64,000 bases of DNA from Corynebacterium oculi (GTDB lineage Bacteria; Actinomycetota; Actinomycetes; Mycobacteriales; Mycobacteriaceae), in the NCBI RefSeq assembly GCF_001412105.1, contig NZ_LKST01000003.1, positions 410,107-474,106 of the forward strand, read 5' to 3'. The notes beneath the pieces are model-generated. The model was not told the DNA's origin and made no database searches. It worked only from the letters and a program-made list of their open reading frames with translations. Below, one piece after another: positions 58,990-64,000 of this stretch (its first letter is position 1; every line of letters begins with the position of its first letter). The position numbers were made by a program, and so were the translations under genes.

Positions 58990-59840
58990 GAATCCCGGAG
59001 GTTCGGCTGCGTTGTGGGGAGACGGAGGCAGTGATCTCCGCCTCGGGGGCGTCGATACGCTCTTTGCACCGAGCGGGACGGCCGTTGCTGCGCGGTTTTC
59101 CCGCGGGTGAGCATCCCCCTGAGGCCACGAATATCACGCTGGCCCCGTGGCCGAATCGGGTGGCGGGGGCGGCCTTTACCTTTGGCGGGGAGGTACACCG
59201 CCTGGAGGTCACCGAGCCGGAGCGCGGCCATGCCCTCCACGGGTTGAGCCCCGGCACCCTTTTTGACCTCGTGGCCACCGAGGAGGTCGCGCGCCTGCGC
59301 GCGGTGCTGGGGCCGCGCGCGGGTTGGCCCTGGGCGATAGAGGTGGGGGTGACCTACAGGGTGCGGCCGTGGGGCGTGCAGGCGGAGATCGGTGCGCGCA
59401 ATCTCTCCGATCGGCCCGCCCCCTGCGCGCTTGGCGCACATCCGTACCTCGATCCGCAGGGTTGGCCTTTAGACGAGTGCGTGTTGCACCTCGGGGAGAC
59501 GCGGAGGCTTCCCCTCGATGCCCGGATGATTCCCCGGGGGCACCTGGAGCCCGGGCCTGGGCGTAGCGTCGTTATGCGGGGGAGACACTACGATGATCTG
59601 CTGTATCACCGGGATACCTCCCCCGAGGTGCGTCTGGTGCATTCCTCGGGGGAGGGGGTGCTGCTGCGTACCTCCCAGCGATGGATGCAGCTTTATACCT
59701 CACCGCAGCGCTGGCTGGCGGTGGAACCCATGACGGCCCCGCCCGATGCGCTCAATAGCCACGTGGATCTGAGCGTGCTGGGTCCGGGCGAGACTCTGAG
59801 CGCGGATTATGCCGTCGCAGACGTGAAGGAAGATGCGTGA
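58986..59840 (+). CDS. galM: Aldose 1-epimerase family protein (galactose mutarotase)
   Basis: The 284-residue protein of the galactose mutarotase fold interconverts alpha and beta sugars. It has [14 protein letters not shown], the catalytic His region [19 protein letters not shown] and [13 protein letters not shown] with the catalytic Glu. GTG 58986 overlaps the tyrS stop, so it may also be expressed with tyrS. Since galT and galK follow in the same cluster, galactose is the likely substrate. Confidence 0.85.
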   Translation: MRIPEVRLRCGETEAVISASGASIRSLHRAGRPLLRGFPAGEHPPEATNITLAPWPNRVAGAAFTFGGEVHRLEVTEPERGHALHGLSPGTLFDLVATEEVARLRAVLGPRAGWPWAIEVGVTYRVRPWGVQAEIGARNLSDRPAPCALGAHPYLDPQGWPLDECVLHLGETRRLPLDARMIPRGHLEPGPGRSVVMRGRHYDDLLYHRDTSPEVRLVHSSGEGVLLRTSQRWMQLYTSPQRWLAVEPMTAPPDALNSHVDLSVLGPGETLSADYAVADVKEDA

Positions 59841-61477
59841 ACACTCTAAGGCTTGACGCCACCTGGGTGGATTACTCCCTGGTGGCCCTCTATTTCGTCT
59901 TTGTCCTGGGAATCGGATGGGCGGCCAAGCGCCGCGTTTCCTCCTCCATCGACTTTTTCCTCTCCGGCAGGGGGCTGCCCTCCTGGGTTACCGGACTGGC
60001 CTTCGTGGCGGCCAACCTCGGCGCGGTGGAGATCATCGGCATGTCCGCTAATGGCGTGGAATACGGCATGCAGACCATGCACTATTTCTGGATCGGCGCG
60101 GTGCCGGCGATGGTCTTCTTGGGCATCGTGATGATGCCGTTTTATTACGGCTCAAAGGTGCGCTCCGTGTCGGAGTTTATGCGGCGGCGCTTTGGCCCCG
60201 GGGCGCACCTGGTGAACGCGCTTTCCTTCGCCATTGCGCAGTTGCTCATCGCCGGGGTGAACCTGATCCTGCTGGCCACGGTGGTGGAGGCGCTGTTGGG
60301 GTGGCCGCGCTGGGCCACGCTGCTCATCGCGGCGGTCATCGTGCTCTCCTATATCACCCTGGGCGGACTTTCCGCCGTCATTTACAATGAGGTGCTGCAA
60401 TTCTTTGTCATCGTCGCCGGGCTTGCGCCGCTGACGGTGATCGGCCTGCGGCACGTGGGCGGCTGGGAGGGCCTCAAGGAGCGGGTGGGGGAGGCCAGCC
60501 ACTTTTCCACCTGGCCGGGAACGGAACTCTCGGGCTTTGAGCACCCGGTGTGGTCAGTGATCGGCATCGTCTTTGGCCTGGGCTTCGTGCTCTCCTTCGG
60601 CTACTGGACCACCAACTTCGTGGAGGTACAGCGGGCCATGGCCTCGGATTCCTTATCCGCGGCGCGCAAGACCCCGATCATCGGCGCCTTTCCTAAGATG
60701 TTCATCCCCTTCCTCGTGGTCATTCCGGGCATGATCGCGGGCACCATCGTTACCCCGATCGCGGAGGGAAGCGCCGCGCCGAATGAGGCGGTGCTGTACC
60801 TCATGCGGGATCTGCTGCCCAACGGGTTGCTCGGCGTGGGGATCGCGGGCCTGCTGGCGGCCTTCATGGCCGGCATGGCGGCCAATATCTCCTCCTTTAA
60901 CACCGTGGTGAGTTACGATCTCTGGCAAACGTATGTGGTCAAGGATCGCGAGGATGATTACTACCTCAAGTTTGGCCGCATAGCCACGGTTTTTGCCACC
61001 ATCATTGCGGTTTTCACCGCGCTTTTGGCCGCGAACTTTGGCAATATCATGGATTATCTCCAAACGCTCTTTGGGTTTTTCAACGCCCCGCTCTTTGCCA
61101 CCTTCATTCTGGGCATGTTGTGGAAGCGCATGACCCCGCACGCGGGCTGGGCGGGTTTGGTGGCGGGCACCGCCTCGGCGGTGGCCTTCTGGGGGCTTTC
61201 CCTAGGCGATGATCCCGTGGTGTCCCTGCCGGGCCAGGGCACGGCCTTCGTGGCGGCGTCGCTAGGCTTCGTGGTGGACATCGTGGTCTCCGTGGCGGTG
61301 ACGCTGGTGACCAAGCCCAAGCCGGATCACGAGCTGGTGGGCTTCGTGCGCTCGGTGACCCCGCGCGAGCAGCTTTCCGACGCCGCCGAGGCCGCCCTGC
61401 CCTGGTACCGGCGCACCGTTCCGTTGGGCGTGCTATGCCTGGTTCTGGTCACCGCCCTCAACCTCATCTTCCTCTAA
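59837..61477 (+). CDS. Sodium:solute symporter (SSS family), probably sugar
   Basis: The 546-residue membrane protein has about 13-14 helices and SSS features: SLVALYFVFVLGIGWAAKRR, FFLSGRGLPSWVTGLAFVAANLGAVEIIG, and YITLGGLSAVIYNEVLQFF, which matches the SSS family signature. It should couple Na+ to solute uptake. Position between galM and galT points to galactose or a galactoside. It overlaps galM by 4 bases. Confidence 0.85.
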   Translation: MNTLRLDATWVDYSLVALYFVFVLGIGWAAKRRVSSSIDFFLSGRGLPSWVTGLAFVAANLGAVEIIGMSANGVEYGMQTMHYFWIGAVPAMVFLGIVMMPFYYGSKVRSVSEFMRRRFGPGAHLVNALSFAIAQLLIAGVNLILLATVVEALLGWPRWATLLIAAVIVLSYITLGGLSAVIYNEVLQFFVIVAGLAPLTVIGLRHVGGWEGLKERVGEASHFSTWPGTELSGFEHPVWSVIGIVFGLGFVLSFGYWTTNFVEVQRAMASDSLSAARKTPIIGAFPKMFIPFLVVIPGMIAGTIVTPIAEGSAAPNEAVLYLMRDLLPNGLLGVGIAGLLAAFMAGMAANISSFNTVVSYDLWQTYVVKDREDDYYLKFGRIATVFATIIAVFTALLAANFGNIMDYLQTLFGFFNAPLFATFILGMLWKRMTPHAGWAGLVAGTASAVAFWGLSLGDDPVVSLPGQGTAFVAASLGFVVDIVVSVAVTLVTKPKPDHELVGFVRSVTPREQLSDAAEAALPWYRRTVPLGVLCLVLVTALNLIFL

Positions 61478-61486
61478 GGAGAGCAT

Positions 61487-61714
61487 GTGTCTACCTTCGA
61501 TATTCGCAACATTATCGGGGCGCTGATCGGCCTCTACGGGATCGTCCTGTGCCTGTGTTCCTTCCTGCTCGATCCGGGGGTGAACCCGGAGGATATGGCA
61601 CCCAAGCAGGCCACCGATAACCTATGGACGGGCCTGGCGATGGTGGGTGTTGCCGTGATCTTCTTCGCCTGGGCCAGGCTCAGGCCCATCAGGGTGGAGG
61701 CCGACGATGCTTAG
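61487..61714 (+). CDS. Small membrane protein partner of the symporter
   Basis: The 75-residue protein has two hydrophobic segments (NIIGALIGLYGIVLCLCSFLL and GLAMVGVAVIFFAWARL). The GTG at 61487 comes 9 bases after the symporter stop, behind AAGGAG. It overlaps galT by 8 bases. The close coupling suggests a subunit or chaperone of the symporter, as seen for small proteins beside other SSS transporters. This is inference from position. Confidence 0.7.
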   Translation: MSTFDIRNIIGALIGLYGIVLCLCSFLLDPGVNPEDMAPKQATDNLWTGLAMVGVAVIFFAWARLRPIRVEADDA

Positions 61715-62765
61715 GCTGACCCGCTCACGGCTTTCCGACGGGCGCGAGATCCTCTACTTTGACACCCCGGATAGCCCGCCGAGGACGGCTACGGACGAGC
61801 GCGCCCTGCCCGGGGTGCACACGGAGTCCACCATGCGCCGCGATCCGCTCACTGGCCAGTGGACGCTTTTTGCCGCGCACCGCCAACACCGCACGTTTCT
61901 GCCTCCGGCACACGAGGACCCCCTGGCACCCACCCTGCCGGGCGGGTATCCCAGCGAGATTCCCGAGGCCGACTATCAGGTGGTGGTCTTTGAAAACCGC
62001 TTCCCCTCGCTCACGCTGCATGGTTCCCAGCGGGGCGACGGAACGGCTCACCCGGCCCTGGGCCGCTGCGAGGTGGTGTGTTTTACCCCGGAGCCGCAGG
62101 GCTCCTTTGCCGACCTCCCGCTAGAGCGCAAGCGTGCGCTCATCGAGGTCTGGGCGCACCGCACGGAGGAACTTTCCCGAATCGAGGGAATCCGGGCGGT
62201 TTTCCCCTTTGAGAATCGGGGTGAGGAAATTGGGGTGACCCTTTCCCATCCGCACGGGCAGATATATTCATACCCCTTTGTTCCCCCGCGCATGGCGGCG
62301 ATTGCGGAACAGGTGCGGGGCAAGGCAAACCTCTTTGATGAGGTGATTGAGGCGGAATTGCGCGCCCGTGACCGCGTTATTCTGAGCACCCCCGGATTCC
62401 TGGTGTACACGCCCGTGGCGGCAAAGTGGCCGGTGGAAATCATGGTGATGCCGCGCAGGCCGGTGCCGGATTTTCCCGCCCTCTCCGCGGCGGAAAGGGA
62501 GGAACTAGCCGGTATCTTGCATGGTCTTTTTCCCGCGGTGGATCGCTTTTTTGAGGGAGTGGAGCGTACCCCCTACATCGCGGCCTGGAACCAGGCGCCG
62601 GTGGGCCAGCCCGAGGCGGGCAGGCTGCACCTCCAATTGTTTTCCCTCATGCGCTCCCCGCATCGCATGAAATACCTCGCGGGATCGGAATCGGGCATGG
62701 GGGCTTGGATCAATGACACCACCCCGGAAGTAATAGCGGAGAGGATGCGGCAGGTATGGCGATGA
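61707..62765 (+). CDS. galT: Galactose-1-phosphate uridylyltransferase
   Basis: GalT exchanges UMP between UDP-glucose and galactose 1-phosphate. The 352 residues have the active-site HPH in TLSHPHGQIYSYPF, and YQVVVFENRFPSL and AAWNQAPVGQPEAGRLHLQLF typical of the family. ATG 61707 overlaps the small gene upstream. It overlaps galK at the end. Confidence 0.93.
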   Translation: MLRLTRSRLSDGREILYFDTPDSPPRTATDERALPGVHTESTMRRDPLTGQWTLFAAHRQHRTFLPPAHEDPLAPTLPGGYPSEIPEADYQVVVFENRFPSLTLHGSQRGDGTAHPALGRCEVVCFTPEPQGSFADLPLERKRALIEVWAHRTEELSRIEGIRAVFPFENRGEEIGVTLSHPHGQIYSYPFVPPRMAAIAEQVRGKANLFDEVIEAELRARDRVILSTPGFLVYTPVAAKWPVEIMVMPRRPVPDFPALSAAEREELAGILHGLFPAVDRFFEGVERTPYIAAWNQAPVGQPEAGRLHLQLFSLMRSPHRMKYLAGSESGMGAWINDTTPEVIAERMRQVWR

Positions 62766-63877
62766 GAGTACGTGGCCCGGAGAAACTGGGCAGGGACGCG
62801 GCCGATCTCTATCGCCTGCACTACGGGGAAACCCCGACGGGAGCGTGGTTTTCCCCGGGGCGGGTGAACCTCATCGGGGATCACGTGGATTACGCCTTTG
62901 GCCTGTGCCTCCCGGCGGCCACTACGATGGGCACGGCGGTGGCGGCCAGCCCCCGGCCAGATCGGCGGGTGCGCATGATCTCCCTTGATCCCACGGGACG
63001 CCGCTGGGTGGGGGAGGCGGACCTTGGCGACGTCTCCGGCCTGGGCGATTGGCGAGGCTACCTGGCCGGAACGCTCTGGGCCCTTGGCACTTCCGGCATG
63101 AATCTCGCGGTGGTCTCCGATGTTCCGCTTGGCTCCGGGCTCTCTAGCTCCGCCGCCCTGGAATGCGCCGTGGCGGTGGCAGCCAGGGATCTCTATGGCC
63201 TCAAGGCCGACCTAGCGGCCGCGGCCATGCGGGCCGAAAACGAGGTGGTGGGGGCCAATACCGGCGGGCTTGACCAGCGCGCCTGTCTCTACGCCCAGGC
63301 CGATCACGCCCTCGCGCTGGACTTCCTGAACGATACCGCGGAGCAGGTACCCTGCGACTTCCGGTTCCTCGTGGCTAACACCAACGCGGCGCACTCCCAT
63401 GCCACCGGAGACTATGGCTCCCGCCGTGGGCTTATCGACGCCCTCTCGGAGGACCTTCGCTGCACCTTCCGCGAGGAGGGGGACATCGCGGCAGCTGTGG
63501 AATGGGCCCGAGCGGAGGGGCGCGATCCCGAGTTGGTGCGGCGGCGTGTCCGGCACGTGGTCACCGAGACCCGGCGGACTCGGCGGGCCGTTGAGGCGCT
63601 TCGAGCCCGCGACGCGGAGGGGTTCGGCGCGTTGATGAACGCCAGCCACGATTCCCTCCGCGATGACTACGAGGTGGTTACCCCGGAACTGGAGGCGGCG
63701 GTGCTTGCTGCGCGGGACGCCGGGGCAATGGGAGCACGCATGACCGGGGGCGGTTTCGGCGGCAGCATCGTGGCGCTGTGCGCGGATGTGGAGGCCGTCT
63801 CACGGCAGATCGTTCGGGCGGTACCGCGAGCCGATGTGTACGTGATGTCTCCACAAGGCGGCGCAAGGGGCCTTTGA
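62762..63877 (+). CDS. galK: Galactokinase
   Basis: GalK phosphorylates galactose. The 371-residue GHMP kinase has the N-terminal signature GRVNLIGDHVDYAFG (Asp instead of the usual Glu in GEH), the ATP loop PLGSGLSSSAALECAVA, catalytic Asp in GGLDQRACLY and the C-terminal GARMTGGGFGGSIVALC. ATG 62762 overlaps the galT stop; ATG 62756 is an alternative. It is the last gene of the cluster, and no galE is present. Confidence 0.93.
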   Translation: MRVRGPEKLGRDAADLYRLHYGETPTGAWFSPGRVNLIGDHVDYAFGLCLPAATTMGTAVAASPRPDRRVRMISLDPTGRRWVGEADLGDVSGLGDWRGYLAGTLWALGTSGMNLAVVSDVPLGSGLSSSAALECAVAVAARDLYGLKADLAAAAMRAENEVVGANTGGLDQRACLYAQADHALALDFLNDTAEQVPCDFRFLVANTNAAHSHATGDYGSRRGLIDALSEDLRCTFREEGDIAAAVEWARAEGRDPELVRRRVRHVVTETRRTRRAVEALRARDAEGFGALMNASHDSLRDDYEVVTPELEAAVLAARDAGAMGARMTGGGFGGSIVALCADVEAVSRQIVRAVPRADVYVMSPQGGARGL

Positions 63878-64000
63878 CCTGGTTGTTTGTGTGTTGGGTG
63901 GGGGGTGTGTAGGTTATGGGGGGTCGCCGCAACGGCCCTGGGGGATCACTAGTGTTGGTGGTTCTTCGTTTGGTTGGGTGTTGTGGTGGGTGTTGTGTGA
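63878..64000 (+). other. GT-rich noncoding tract, possible rRNA leader
   Basis: After galK the sequence becomes G/T-rich (TGGTTGTTTGTGTGTTGGG, GTTGTGGTGGGTGTTGTGTGA) with no ORF. This composition resembles leader or spacer sequences of corynebacterial rRNA operons, from memory. The window ends before any rRNA, so it is a weak call. Confidence 0.3.

Overview
The window looks like a piece of a Corynebacterium chromosome of high GC content. PtsG, rpsA, the infC-rpmI-rplT cluster, pheST and the argCJBD-RGH cluster are all of the corynebacterial type. Many genes start at or close to a TATGCT- or TANNNT-like -10 box, as expected for leaderless actinobacterial transcripts. All calls come from reading the sequence; no database search was run.

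Region 1 (1-6131) is an IS-scrambled zone. A dead IS3-family element abuts a truncated IS256-family copy. An identical inverted piece of the same dead IS256 element lies 3.35 kb away. Between them is a chromosomal segment of visibly lower GC: an acyltransferase-like membrane protein, a secreted trypsin-like protease, a frameshifted prephenate dehydrogenase (tyrA), and the first 16 codons of a gene resembling the tRNA adenosine deaminase-associated protein, cut off by the IS.

Region 2 (6212-23039) is a decayed siphovirus-type prophage. Replication genes (an SSB-like protein and primase-polymerase pieces) run straight into a tape-measure gene, so the head, terminase and portal module is gone. 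At the junction sits an IS481-type transposon (8059-10483) that carries a WYL regulator and a VOC/glyoxalase-fold protein as cargo. Tail genes, a holin-like gene, small membrane genes and two tandem secreted paralogues follow. Frameshifts and stop codons are frequent here and absent from the core chromosome to the right.

Region 3 (23184-23953) is the chromosomal edge of the island. It holds a duplicated tRNA-3'-end/flank sequence, three degenerate type I-E-like CRISPR repeats without cas genes, and an intact tRNA with a CAA anticodon.

Region 4 (24047-64000) is ordinary core chromosome: polA, rpsA, ptsG, coaE, uvrB, two universal stress proteins, a HelD-type helicase, a DoxX-like protein, a metallo-hydrolase, uvrA, a serine hydrolase, infC-rpmI-rplT, a TM2 protein, an rRNA methyltransferase, pheST, an ABC-F/TetR pair with a palindromic operator, argCJBDRGH without argF, a Trm112-like protein, tyrS, and a galactose cluster (galM, an SSS symporter, a small membrane partner, galT, galK). 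The window ends in a GT-rich tract that may be the leader of an rRNA operon.

The biology falls into nucleotide excision repair (uvrA, uvrB), DNA replication and repair (polA), translation (rpsA, infC, rpmI, rplT, pheST, tyrS), sugar uptake (ptsG, the gal cluster) and arginine synthesis.
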